From: Leucaena leucocephala
Lineage: Eukaryota > Streptophyta > Magnoliopsida > Fabales > Fabaceae
Length of the DNA: 64,000 nt
Reading direction: 5' to 3'
NCBI GenBank assembly: GCA_037074615.1
Contig: CM073535.1
Coordinates: 12,625,001 to 12,689,000 of the forward strand
Part shown: positions 1-10,530 of the stretch, piece by piece
Position numbering within the stretch: position 1 is the stretch's first letter
Layout: each line of letters opens with the position of its first letter
The notes under the pieces: generated by a model
Told to the model about the DNA's origin: nothing
Seen by the model: the letters and a program-made list of their open reading frames with translations, nothing else
Database searches by the model: none
Position numbers and translations under genes: made by a program

Positions 1-1170
1 GGTAGAGGAAATATTGCCATGTAGTATATATTGATATTCCTACACTTAAGGTAGATCAAAAGGCCAATATGGATTTTATAGAGCCACTACACCCTTTTGA
101 TAGTTGGCTTAGGATTAATGAAATGTCATGTCCTAATTTTTAGGCCTAGAAGCCCAGTATATAGACTAAAAAAGGGATGCTACCAGGCCCTATTTAGCAG
201 AGGTCTTAGTACATAGAGAAAATTATGCTGATCAGTTTAATGCAACACAAAGTTTTGATATGAGGTCCCAAAATATTTATATTAATTTTTAAAGAGAATG
301 AAAATTAATACAATATTATCTGAACCTCAGAATCAAATGAAATATGGCAGTAAAATCCTACAATTAATATATGAATTTCTAAAACTGACAGAACCCAAAA
401 AGGAGTTCTATAGAATTTACTACAGAATTTACGGTGGATTAAAATATTCGATAAATAGGTTTCTGGGGAATTTCTCGAGAATTGAGTGTTGGAAAATATG
501 CCCTAGGGGCCAATCATTATCTTATAAACATTATTGATTTATGAGTTTATCAATTGTGTTATCATATTATTTGCATGTTTACTATGATGACCATCCTTGG
601 ATAATTCATGATCTTATCCTAAATGTCCCTGGTTGGTCATCTGTGCGGGAGCATAGATGAAATAAGACCAGTATGATTTTGAAGATGTATAGAGATATAA
701 ATCAAAGTCATAGGCACATGTAAGAGTACAAGGTGTTAGACCGACCCGCTATAAGAGAGTTGCATGGGTTACATCATAAGCTTCTCTCATATACAAACCA
801 TGTCTCTATGCCCTTTGACCTGAGATCATCATGGATTCCTACATGACAAATGCTCAGCTTTGACCTAGTCAAAAGTCACTTTTGACCGAGTGATCATAAA
901 GACTATGTTCGAGCTTAATGGTTTTTCATGCGGAGGAATGTGAATGGTCAAGATGGAATTTGTCTCTCACATTCGTAGAGAGATATTACTGGGCCCCTCG
1001 ATGAGTGAGTCTAATAAATGTATGGCCATACTGTAATGGAAAGGTAGTTCCATTTCTATAGTCAGACTATTCAGGGATCAAGAAAGTAACAGTCAGGAAT
1101 AGGAGGATGACATTATCCATGCCTCATCCATGATTAAAATATCGTGTGATAGAAGGGACATGATATGGTT

Positions 1171-1180
1171 GTATAAAAGG
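1171..1180 (+). promoter_or_regulatory. TATA box of solo LTR J1
   Basis: GTATAAAAGG is followed by TTACATCG. The same box occurs at 63117-63126 in J3 and on the minus strand at 18467-18476 in J2. Conservation in all three copies suggests it is the LTR promoter. Confidence 0.5.
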
Positions 1181-1473
1181 TTACATCGTTTATCGATCCT
1201 CATATGATTTGGGTAGTCGTTATGTCTTGCTAGAGACCGCTTGCGACTTATGGGCTAGTATAGCAAATAGCCCACTGCCAACTTTATATGGCCCTACAGG
1301 GTCGCACACAAAATAGCCCAACACGAGCTATGATGTCCAGATTCATTGAATCTAAGACATGTCTAGATTCAATGAATGATCCAGGGTTGATGTATATATT
1401 TATTTATATTTATATTCGTATATATATATATATAAATTTGTATATATATATATTATATATAAGGGATATATAG

Positions 1474-1640
1474 GGTTTAATTTATAAGGATAAATTAAAT
1501 CTCTATCAAGTTTGAATTTGAAATTCAAATTGATAGGATATCTCATATAAAAGATATTTACAAGATTTAATTTATAAGGATAAATTAAATCTCTATCACG
1601 TTTGAATTTAAAATTCAAATTGATAGGATATCTCAAATTT
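1474..1640 (+). repeat. 90-bp tandem repeat, two units, in LTR J1
   Basis: Units start at 1474 and 1564 with the core TTTAATTTATAAGGATAAAT. Each contains a near-palindrome around GAATTTGAAATTC. J3 has three units, at 63417, 63507 and 63597; J2 has about one. Confidence 0.8.
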
Positions 1641-3200
1641 GATTTATGAGAATAAATCAAATATAGTCCAATCTTATCTTTATTTAAATTAAATAAATAG
1701 GTGAATTAAATATGTGGGACGGATTTAATATAAACATTATTTATTTAATTAGTTTCTTATCAAATTATACAATATGTGATATTGTATTAATTTTGGAATT
1801 AATATAGATTAATTCCAAGATCCAATTCAGTTGAGGAAAACGCAGAGCATCCTATATATCTGATTTTAGGAGCTACGTTTTTTGACACACAACGCACAAC
1901 ACAAAAGGCCGAACGGAATCTGCAAAAGGTTTGCAGATAAGAAACTACTGAAGTAGAGACGGAGAGGATGAATTCTTGAGAGAGCCTTGGAGGGACAGGA
2001 GAAGCTAGCACGTCGTTCGTGGTTGGAACGCTGTTCGTATGGATACCAGTAGAGGAAGCTGACCTGAGGCGTTGACTTCTTGCGATCAGAAAGAGAGCAC
2101 GAGCCGTAGAGAGAAGTTGTGGACATCTTCTTGAGATCGGAAAGAGATCACCAGTCGTGGAGAGAAGCTGTGGAAGTCACTGAGGAACACCAAGGGTAAT
2201 GCTTCTTTCCACTTGACTTAAACACATACGGTAGATCCTGGCAAGGAATGGGAAAAATATTTTAAATTAATTTCCGCTGCGTGTCTTCCAATTCCTTTTA
2301 TTGAGCCCATAAAGATAGTGGATCATCCAGAGGGTCCAGAATGGCACCTTATAGGCCCAATGATATTTTCATATAAGTATCTGGGTCAAGGCTAATAAAG
2401 ACCGAGAAAAATAAAGAATTATGAAAATGCCACTGAAGGTATGCCACTGTGTTGTGTCCTTGAGTCAGAGTCAGAGTCAGACGAAGGGTGTTATAATCAT
2501 TTGACTAAGGTTAGACAGTCAAGAAAGGGTATCTGGATAGCTGACCAGGGTCAAGAGATACTCTGGTACGGTATAGAAAATAATAGTGCTCCTATAAGTC
2601 CTAAAGAGGAACTAAGGGCATTTTGGTAATTTACTAAGGATGTTTCTTGGAAACCGAGTCACCAGAGTGCTTAGGATAGGTTAGAAACCCAAGATAACAA
2701 TCCAAGGCCCAAAAACGTAGCCCAAGAGTAATGTGGGCCCAAGAGGCATTAAAATATTATTTTAGTAATTTTTCAATAAAGTAAAGTGACCCGGTCAAAG
2801 ATAGAACTGGGTAAAGTGATCTGAAATTGTAAGATGTCATAAATGGGGCCCATAATGCACCACATGGCATGATTATAGTAAAATAAGAACAGCAAAGGAC
2901 ACATGGCATGATTACAGAAAAAGGAGAAAAAGTAAGAGGATACGTGGCACAATCTCGGCCGTCCATTCAGGGAAAAAACTCTAGAATTCTCTAGAAAGGC
3001 TGAGTTAGCTGGTAAGGTGTCCCAAGGGTCCCACCATTGCACCACATACCCCCTGAGGTATCCTGGATGATGTCATTAGTGGTGAGTCAGCAAGGAGGGT
3101 GATGTCATCGTGATGATGCAGGCAAAGCTTCTTGAGGAAGCAAGCAATCTAAGCCATTCATCGCGAATCAATCTGGACCATTCATTCCACCTCCTCTCAC

Positions 3201-3210
3201 CTATAAATAC
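3201..3210 (+). promoter_or_regulatory. TATA box of solo LTR E1
   Basis: CTATAAATAC is followed by a C-rich start region and a long purine-rich leader (3241-3320). The homologous box in E2 is at 5460. All long Tekay-like LTRs in the window have an equivalent box, at 23389, 27823 (minus), 33393 (minus), 44161 and 60675 (minus). Confidence 0.6.
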
Positions 3211-3240
3211 CCCACCCTTCCTTCCATTACATTCATGGAC

Positions 3241-3320
3241 AAAGCAAGGCAAAAAGAAGAGAAAGAAGAGAGAAGAGAGAAAGAGAGAAAGGAAGGAAGG
3301 AAGATAAAGAAGGAAGGAGT
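3241..3320 (+). repeat. Purine-rich (GA)-type tract in LTR E1 leader
   Basis: About 80 nt of almost pure A and G (AAGAAGAGAAAGAAGAGAGA-like) lies 40 bp downstream of the TATA box. The same tract occurs in E2 at 5500-5578, so it belongs to this LTR subfamily. It lies in the predicted 5' leader of LTR transcripts. Confidence 0.75.
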
Positions 3321-4663
3321 TCTGGTGAAGTCAGGAGCAGTCTAAGGAGCCGAGGGACTGGGCAAAGTTTAGGAATGAGGTAAGTAAGTTATCTAGTCCC
3401 TGCTCTAATAAAGTAGATGATTGCTCTTAGTGGTTAGAATAGAGAAATATCTCTATTAATAAAGTTAATTACAGATAGAAAGAAAGAGGAAATGTCAGAG
3501 TAAGGATATTACCCTTGAGTTAAGCATGAGTTAAATAGAGCTATGCTGATGGAATAACAATGAAGATATTATTATGATATGTATAGGCTTTGACCTATGG
3601 AAAGAAGGAATCTTAGAGCAAAGGCTAATAGTTAGAGCAAGGCTTTATGCCAGGTAGTAAACTAATCCTAAACTTGTATGCATTGAATGTTATGCTTGAT
3701 GTGCTATGGCTTTGTTGAATTGTGTTGAATATGTGCTTATGTATGAAGCTCTGTTCCTATGATTACTTTGGCCAATTGTATTTCATATGTAACATGGAAG
3801 CATGCACATTATGCAATGCTAACACTTTCACAAGCAAGCACAAGTATTCACATTAATGCATGCATTGTTTAGTGCTGTTTGCTCCTGAGATTTCCCCAGA
3901 AATCTCACCCCTTCCATATCAATCCAATTATAGAAGGTCTTCTCAAGATGGAGGAGATAAAAATGCAAGAATAGATTTTAATTATTTAGCATGATTGATA
4001 TGTGATTGATGTATGTAATTGCTGAAATTTACCACTATGAACAGTAGCTCGTGGAGAGGCTATGACATTTGAGCTGTAATTATAAAAAGTAAATGATTGA
4101 ATAAATGTATGATATTTTTCCAGTAAATAGTAGGCATGCTAATCTTCAATTTGATATATAGAATGTCTTATTTGGATGTCTACACATAAAGATATGATTT
4201 TTCAAAGATGGGACTAGAATGCTGGAATCAGGGACAGGATGTTGGAGGAATAGTAAAATTCGGATGTTGACTGTCATTGACCTGGTCAAGGCATGGTCAA
4301 CAAGTCATTTTTTCCTGAAATAACATTATCTTATCTTCGTGTAGCAATTTGAATCACTCTATTTTGATTTTTATAGAATTAGTTATGACTTTTCGAAGTC
4401 AGGTCACTCCTCTAGAATTTGCACAGTGAATGGTACTCACTAGAGTAAAATTCCCGATTGAGTAATTTGACTTCAACAGCCTTAAAACTGGTTCTAAATG
4501 CTACCATTTAGTCCCTAAGATGTAAGAAAATGAAGATGTTACATGAAAAATATAGTTTGGATATGGTCATAATGCTTTACTGTAATATACAAATTTTTGA
4601 AACATTGGATGATGATGAAACTATTGTGGATATCTATTTGACTACTAGATTGAGAGGATGAGA

Positions 4664-6596
4664 AATTATGTCATATCCTAATTTTTAGGCCTAGAAGCCT
4701 AGTATGTAGCCTGAAAAAGGTAGGCTACTAGACCCTATTATGTAGGAGTCCTAAAAGTATACAAATGATGTTTAGGGACTAAATTACAAGTAAGTGAAAG
4801 TACAGGGACTAAATTATAAATAGTGAAAGTCCCTGGGGCTATAATGGTTGTTTTTGAAAAGAAAGGGATATTTCTTGGGAACTGAGCCACTAGAGTGCTT
4901 GGGCTTGGTTGGAAACCCAAGATGATAATCCAAAAGTCTAAAAACGTAGCCCCAGTGATTATGGGGATTTAAGAGATATTAAAATAATATTTTAGTACTT
5001 TTCTATAAAGTAAAGTTACCCGGTTAAGGGTAGAACTGGGAAAAGTGATCAGATATAGCTTTAAACCATAAGGTGGCATGAAAGGTTTCCACATGGGACC
5101 CACAAGGCACCACATGGCATGATTCTAGGAAAAGAAAAGTTAAGGACACATGTCATGAGATTATAAAAAGGAGAAAAAGTAAAGGGACATGTGGCACAAT
5201 CTCAGCTGCTCATTCCAGGAAAAGACTCTAGAATTCTCTGGAAAGGCTGAGTCAGCTGGTGAGGTGTCCCAAGGGCCCCACCATTACACCACATACCCCC
5301 TGAGGTGTCCATTGAGTTGTCCATGGATGATGTCATGATGGTGAGTCATTGAGGAGGGTGATGTCATCATGATGATGCAGGCAAAGCTTCTTAAGGAAGC
5401 TAAGTGATCTGAGCCATTCATCACGATTGGATCTGAGCCATTCATTCCACCTCCACTAACTTATAAATAGGCCACCCCTCCCTTCATGACACTCACGACC
5501 AAGAGAAAGAGAAAGAGGGGAAAGAAGAGAGAAAAGAGAAAGAGAGAAAGAAAGGAAGGAAGAGAAAGAAAGGAGGAGTTCTGGTGGAGTCAGGAATAGT
5601 CTAAGGAGCTTAGGGACTAGGCAGAGCTTAGGAATGAGGTAAGTAAGTTATTCTAGTCCCTTCTCTAATAAAGTAAAGGATTGCTCTTAATGGTTAGAAT
5701 AGAGAAATATCTCTATTGATAAGGTTAGCTATAGATAGAAAGAAAGTTAGTGGATTGTCAGATTAAGGATATTACCCCAAGTTAAGTATGAGTTAAGTAG
5801 AGCTATACTGGATAATAATAAAGATATTATTATGCTATATATAGGCTCTGACTTATGAAAAGAAGGGACCTTAGAGGCAAGGCTAAGAGCTAGAAGAAAA
5901 GACTACACGTCGGGTAGTGAACTTATCCTAAACTTGTATGTATTAAATGTTATGCTTGATGTGCTATGGTTTGTTGAAATGTGTTATACATGTACTTATG
6001 TATGAAGCTCTATTTCTATGATTACTTTATCCAACTGTATTTCATATGTTACATAGAAGCACGTACATTACACAATGTTAACACTTTCACAAGCAAGCAC
6101 AAATAGTTACATTAATGCATGCATTGCTTAGTACTGTTTGCTACTGAGATTTCCCCAGAAATCTCACCCCCTTCCATGTAATCCCAATCCCAAGGTATGT
6201 TAGAACAGGATTGAAGAAGATTGAAGAAAAACTGGGGATTGGATAGTACAAATGTTATGTAAAGTTGGGACCAAAATGCTAAAATCAAGGGGAAAAGTAG
6301 GATGAACAGTAAACTGTGGACGTTGACCTGGTCAAGGCGTGGTCAACTAGTTATTTTTTTCCTAAAAGATAATTAAGTTAACTTTGTGTAGCAATTTGAA
6401 ACACTTTATTTTGTTTTTTCTAGAATTAGTTATGATTTTTTGAAGTCAGGTCACTCCTCTGGAATTTACACAATGAACAAAACTCGCTAAGAGTAAAATT
6501 TCAGATTGAGTAATTTCTCTTCAATAGCCCTAAAAGTGGTTCAATATGCTACCGTTTGGTCTCTAAGACGTAAGAAAAGAAGGATGTTACCAATTA
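4664..6596 (+). mobile_element. Solo LTR E2 (Tekay-like) with AATTA target duplication
   Basis: The LTR runs from TGTCATATCC at 4669 to GATGTTACC at 6591, with AATTA at 4664-4668 and 6592-6596. It is 1923 bp and closely related to E1: same TATA box (5460), purine tract (5500-5578) and downstream splice-donor-like GAG|GTAAGTAAG (GT at 5639). The last base is C instead of A. It lies only 120 bp from E1 in the same host ORF, an independent insertion of the same subfamily. Confidence 0.85.
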
Positions 6597-7631
6597 CGCT
6601 AAACTTAAGTTCAATTAATGAAATGATAAGTGTTATGACATTAGTACCATTAAAGACTATAGATCAAACTAGGGCTTATCAAAATTTTCTACAAACTAAC
6701 AAGCCTTTCCCTAGGTTCTTTTGCTTCACCCTGAGTTAGATGTGTGATTTCTATCACATCATTTATTATATCTACTCTCGATGCATGATCATCAAGTCTA
6801 GCAGCTTCACTTATCTTGACCAGCATAACTACCTCACATTGCCTAGGATAGTCAACAGGGAGAAGCTTAATTTAGGGGCTTTCATCTACAGTCAAATGAG
6901 AGAATTATGTCTCAACCATTCAAGGACAACCCCTATACCTTATCCTCAAATTGTTTGCTTCTTCCTCAAGAATTTTAATATTCATCATGTAGAAGGAAGA
7001 AAGAAGGAACAAATTAGAGCTTTTAGGATGTCTCAACAGCAAAAGATAAAGATCAAGCTCCCTTATGATGATAAGAAGGGACTAACTCCCAGATACAATC
7101 CTTTACTTGGACCTCAAGTCTTTATAACACCATCATTTTTTGGGTCTATCTATTTAGAGTTATCTCTAGACTGAGTTTGTAGAGCTAGAGAGTAGACTCA
7201 ATACCTCAAGAAAAGAAGTAAACATCAATCATGAGAGGTGAAGCTATGATCCATACACTTCTAGAAAGTCATATAAGGGATTTCTAAGCATTGAAGGAGG
7301 AAGTAAGAGAGAGGCAAGAGGCTATGTTAGAAAGGCAATAGGTTATTCATCAAGAGGTATTTGATGTGAAAAATATCTTTCTTGCCTTTTGAATAACCTT
7401 AGACCTTCTATCTTTGAGAAAGAGCTCAGGGATCAGCAACCTACTTTAGAGCCTCAACATGACCAGCATGCTCTATCTTCTATCACTGATCGTGCCCTTT
7501 CACCATCTTTAGCCTCAACATCTATAACCCCTACTATTTCACTCATGTACTTTCCATCTCCTAGCTTTCCATTTCCCCTACTTCCCATGATTATTCCTTC
7601 ATCTCTTGCCCCAACTCTTTTGGATGAGTAA
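6597..7631 (+). pseudogene. Degenerate additional (env-like/plant transposon protein) ORF of a SIRE-type Copia element
   Basis: The longest open piece is 6740-7174 (144 codons) and a second is 7389-7631, the latter rich in proline and serine and ending in a stop 212 bp before the LTR. The middle part, with LNLGAFIYSQMR and PIPYPQIVCFFLKNF, resembles the 'putative plant transposon protein' family often found between pol and the 3' LTR of Sireviruses. Its role there is not established. Earlier parts of the same ORF are at 1-118 and 4549-4663, separated by solo LTRs. Several stops and frameshifts remain after the insertions are disregarded, so it is dead. The product identification is by eye and moderately sure. 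Confidence 0.5.
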
Positions 7632-7828
7632 AAAAAGGGGACAGAGGTAGTGATAAGAAGAAGGATTATTCATCTCTTGACTCAATTAACTGATTGCTAT
7701 TTTTTGTTATCTTACTTATTTTATTATACAACTGATGACTTATATGTACAAGTTATGTTAATTATGTTATGTTTTAATTAATGACTATCTCATGTTAATT
7801 ATTTTGATTCACTTAGTTTTGTCATCAT

Positions 7829-7843
7829 CAAAAAAGGAGAGAA
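7829..7843 (+). other. Polypurine tract of the Copia element
   Basis: CAAAAAAGGAGAGAA directly precedes the LTR start TGTTAG, as expected for the plus-strand priming site. It follows GTTTTGTCATCAT, a common context in plant Copia elements. Confidence 0.65.
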
Positions 7844-10140
7844 TGTTAGAATCCATACTTAATGATTTTTTGATGATGTCAAAAGTAACTAATTTTTCTT
7901 GTAAAAGATCATTTAATAAAAAATGAAAAAAGAAGTTAGAGCAAGTTAATCAATTGATCAATGGTACTTAATAGATTAGTTAATCGATTACTAAGTATTA
8001 TTTAATCGATTGAAGGTTCGATTAATGTCAAGACATTACTTTTTGTTATTAAAAAGAAAGTCAATTAATCAATTAATTGAACAATTAATGAGTTTCCATT
8101 AATCAATTAATTGTTTGATTAAAGTTATGAAGCTTCTCTCTAGAATTGACAAGATAAGTGAATTAATCGATTAATTTTAATTAATTGATAAATTCTAATT
8201 AATTCATTAATTCTAATTAATCAAATGTCTATTCAAAACTATTTTTCCTTTAGACAAAATTGTTAGATTCTATATGTTTTGATGATATCAGAAGAATATA
8301 AAGAATGAAGTTGTTTAATGACGTGAAAAGTGTTTTTAATCAAATAAAGTTTAATAGAAAAGAAGAAGGAGTTAACCAATTAGTCATTCGATTAATGATA
8401 TTTAATCAATTAATATCAATTAATTGATTGATTGTTTGATTAATGTAAAGGCAACATTTTGTGTTCTAAAGGAATATCAATGAATTGATTAGTTACTCGA
8501 TCAATGAGTAACCATTAATCAATTAAGTATTTGATTAATGTCGAAGAGATTGCCTTCTAGAATTGAATAGATAAGCCAATTAATGGATTGGTTAATCGAT
8601 TAATTATAATTAATGGATAGTTAATCGATTAATCTATTGAGAATATATTTTATATTGAACAAAGATATTGCTATTAATCGATTGGTTAATCCATTAATTT
8701 ACATTAACAAATTGTTTGATTAATCTTTGTTGAAATATTTTTTGATTAAACTCCTCCAAACACTTTAATCGACTAAGAATTTGATTAACTTATATTAATC
8801 GATTAACTTTAGAAAATTCAAATATCCTACTGTGCTTACAATGAAAATAATTTCAACTCCTTCTAAATTACATTTGATTGATTCAAGATAGAATTTGCTT
8901 ATGTTTTTCATTACTCTTCATAAGAAACCTTTTGAGAAACTTGTCCTGTTGAAAGTACATCACATATGCTTGAATAATCCAATTACTATGATCCTCTGTT
9001 TTCTGTTTCACCATTAATTCTACTTAATTGATTAATATAGAATAATATTTGAAAACAAGCAAAATCTATATTTGATCTTGAAGTGTTTATAACTGAATTG
9101 ATTTTATACACTTGATCTTGATTAGGCAATATAATATTATTTCATATGATTGAACATGCATTATTCTACTATCTTTCTTGTTGTGATTGAGTTTATTTGA
9201 ATTTAAATTAATTTTATCTATCCTTACTTCATATCCCTATAAGTTAATGTGTGAATTAATGAAGTGCTTATAAGATTAATATGAGGAGTTCAAATTCCTT
9301 TAAGATCAAAGATAAAACTGATATTAGACTGAGATTAAGGCTAACAGACATTCAACAACAAAAAGATACTATGTTAGAAGCTTCAACGGCTACAACGGCT
9401 AGTTCAACAATCATATTTATAACACAAGAAAAGTTCAACGGAAGAAAAAGCTCAATTGAAATAATGCTCAATCATAAGAAGTTCAACTATAAATAGAAGA
9501 GCATTCAAAGTTTAGAAGTTGGCGATGATGAACGATAAAAAGATGATGATATATCAACAAGAAAACTACAAGTCATGAAAAACCCAAAACTTGTTCTTCA
9601 ACTCTCTGTTCATAATGTATTATTTCATTGAGAGAGAAAAATACCATGAGCTATAATGTATTATTATTCCCTCTATTTTAGAGAGTTTGAAAACCCTCCA
9701 ATATTTTCTTATTTACGAGCAAAACTTCGAATCAGGGGATCCAAGGTTAGGTTGTGCTTGTATTTGATTAACGGGGAGTATTGCCATTGGAAGTTTGGTG
9801 TAACCTTATGATTGAGGTGGTTCTCAATTAGCCATAAAAATTGAGGTTGTGAAGGCTACCAAGAGCTTGATGTAATCTAGATATGGTAGATTGAAAAGTC
9901 TTAGTGGGAAGTTGAGGATTGGACATAGGTCGAGAAAGGACCTAATAGGATAAATCTATATGTTCACTTTTACTCTTCCTTAACTCTTTTGATTCCCAAT
10001 AACTCCCTTCAATTTCACATCAAAGTTTTTCAAATTGATTTGTTTCACTTATTAGATTTTTAAAGAATTTTCAAAAAAGTTTTAAAAAGTCATCGAACAC
10101 CCAATTCACTCCCTCTTGGGCGATGCAACCTATCTGCCTA
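7844..10140 (+). mobile_element. Copia-type LTR region (SIRE-like), composite
   Basis: It starts TGTTAGAATCC after the polypurine tract. A second LTR-like start (TGTTAGATTCTATATGTTTTG) is at 8261, so two related LTRs or a partial duplication may be joined. A TATA box (CTATAAATAG) is at 9488-9497. The end near 10090-10135 (CACCCAATTCACTCCCTCTT) is typical of the 3' end of Sirevirus-like LTRs. The first kilobase is crowded with TTAATCGATTAA-type palindromes. Exact end uncertain. Confidence 0.5.
7950..8820. repeat. Cluster of TTAATCGATTAA-type short palindromes in Copia LTR
   Basis: Variants of TTAATCGATTAA and TCAATTAATTGA recur every 20-60 bp, for example near 7980, 8050, 8100, 8160, 8410, 8600, 8660 and 8800. 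They continue at 10190-10500. Confidence 0.7.
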
Positions 10141-10530
10141 TAACTAATAAAAACAAACTCTAGTAATTCATTAGTTTATCATTAATCTATAGTAGTGCAT
10201 TAACTATTTGATTAATAAGTTCATAATCATTTTGTGAAATCAAATTTGAATCCATTAAATGATTGTTTAATCGATTAATATACATTAATCCATTGACTGT
10301 TTGATTAATATGTTTTGAAAACCTTTATGTGTCAATTCCTCCAAATACATTCATTGACTAAGGATTCGATTAATTTACATTAATGGATTAATTGTTCAAT
10401 TAATATATTCTTAAAAGCATTTTGTGTCAATTTCTCTAAGACATTAATCGACTAAGGATTTGATTAATTTATATTAATGAATTATTTGTTCAATTAACTT
10501 CATATATTTCAATGATACTTCTATTAAACT
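10141..10530. repeat. AT-rich repeat remnant like the Copia LTR
   Basis: There is no coding potential. It contains direct repeats of about 120 bp built on 'cgactaaggatttgattaa' and 'attaatggattaattgttcaattaa' (near 10350 and 10440), resembling 8740-8820. It is probably a fragment of another LTR of the same type, ending where element A begins. Confidence 0.45.

Larger units (their letters stand above)
482..2305 (+). mobile_element. Solo LTR J1 with TTGAG target duplication
   Basis: An insertion of 1814 bp (487-2300) starts TGTTGGAAAA and ends ATTCCTTTTA, flanked by TTGAG at 482-486 and 2301-2305. Two other copies lie at 17489-19160 and from 62435. It contains a conserved TATA box (GTATAAAAGG at 1171), a TA-rich stretch near 1405-1460, and two units of a 90-bp tandem repeat starting at 1474 and 1564. 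No primer site or coding region is visible, so a solo LTR is the simplest reading. The terminal CA has become TA in this copy. Superfamily is not known to me. Confidence 0.8.
119..4548 (+). mobile_element. Solo LTR E1 (Tekay-like gypsy LTR) with TGAAA target duplication
   Basis: The LTR runs from TGTCATGTCC at 124 to GATGTTACA ending at 4543 and is flanked by TGAAA at 119-123 and 4544-4548, a perfect 5-bp target site duplication. It is 4420 bp, or about 2.6 kb once the nested solo LTR at 487-2300 and one duplicate are removed. Start and end motifs match the other TGTCATATCC...GATGTTACA LTRs here. No internal region is present, so this is a product of LTR-LTR recombination. It sits inside the extra ORF of the Copia remnant. 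Confidence 0.85.
1..10140 (+). mobile_element. SIRE-type Copia retrotransposon remnant (3' part), split by two solo LTRs
   Basis: The pieces 1-118, 4549-4663 and 6597-7843 become contiguous when two LTR insertions with 5-bp duplications (TGAAA and AATTA) are removed; across the first junction the reading frame then stays open. The joined region resembles the additional ORF of Sireviruses ('putative plant transposon protein' type). It is followed by a polypurine tract and an LTR starting TGTTAGAATCC at 7844, the usual 3' layout of such elements. Gag, protease, integrase and reverse transcriptase would lie left of the window. Family assignment is by recognition, not by search. Confidence 0.6.

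Noticed and set aside
1405..1460. TA-rich run as a separate microsatellite locus
   Set aside because: Present at the same place in all J copies, so it is part of the LTR.
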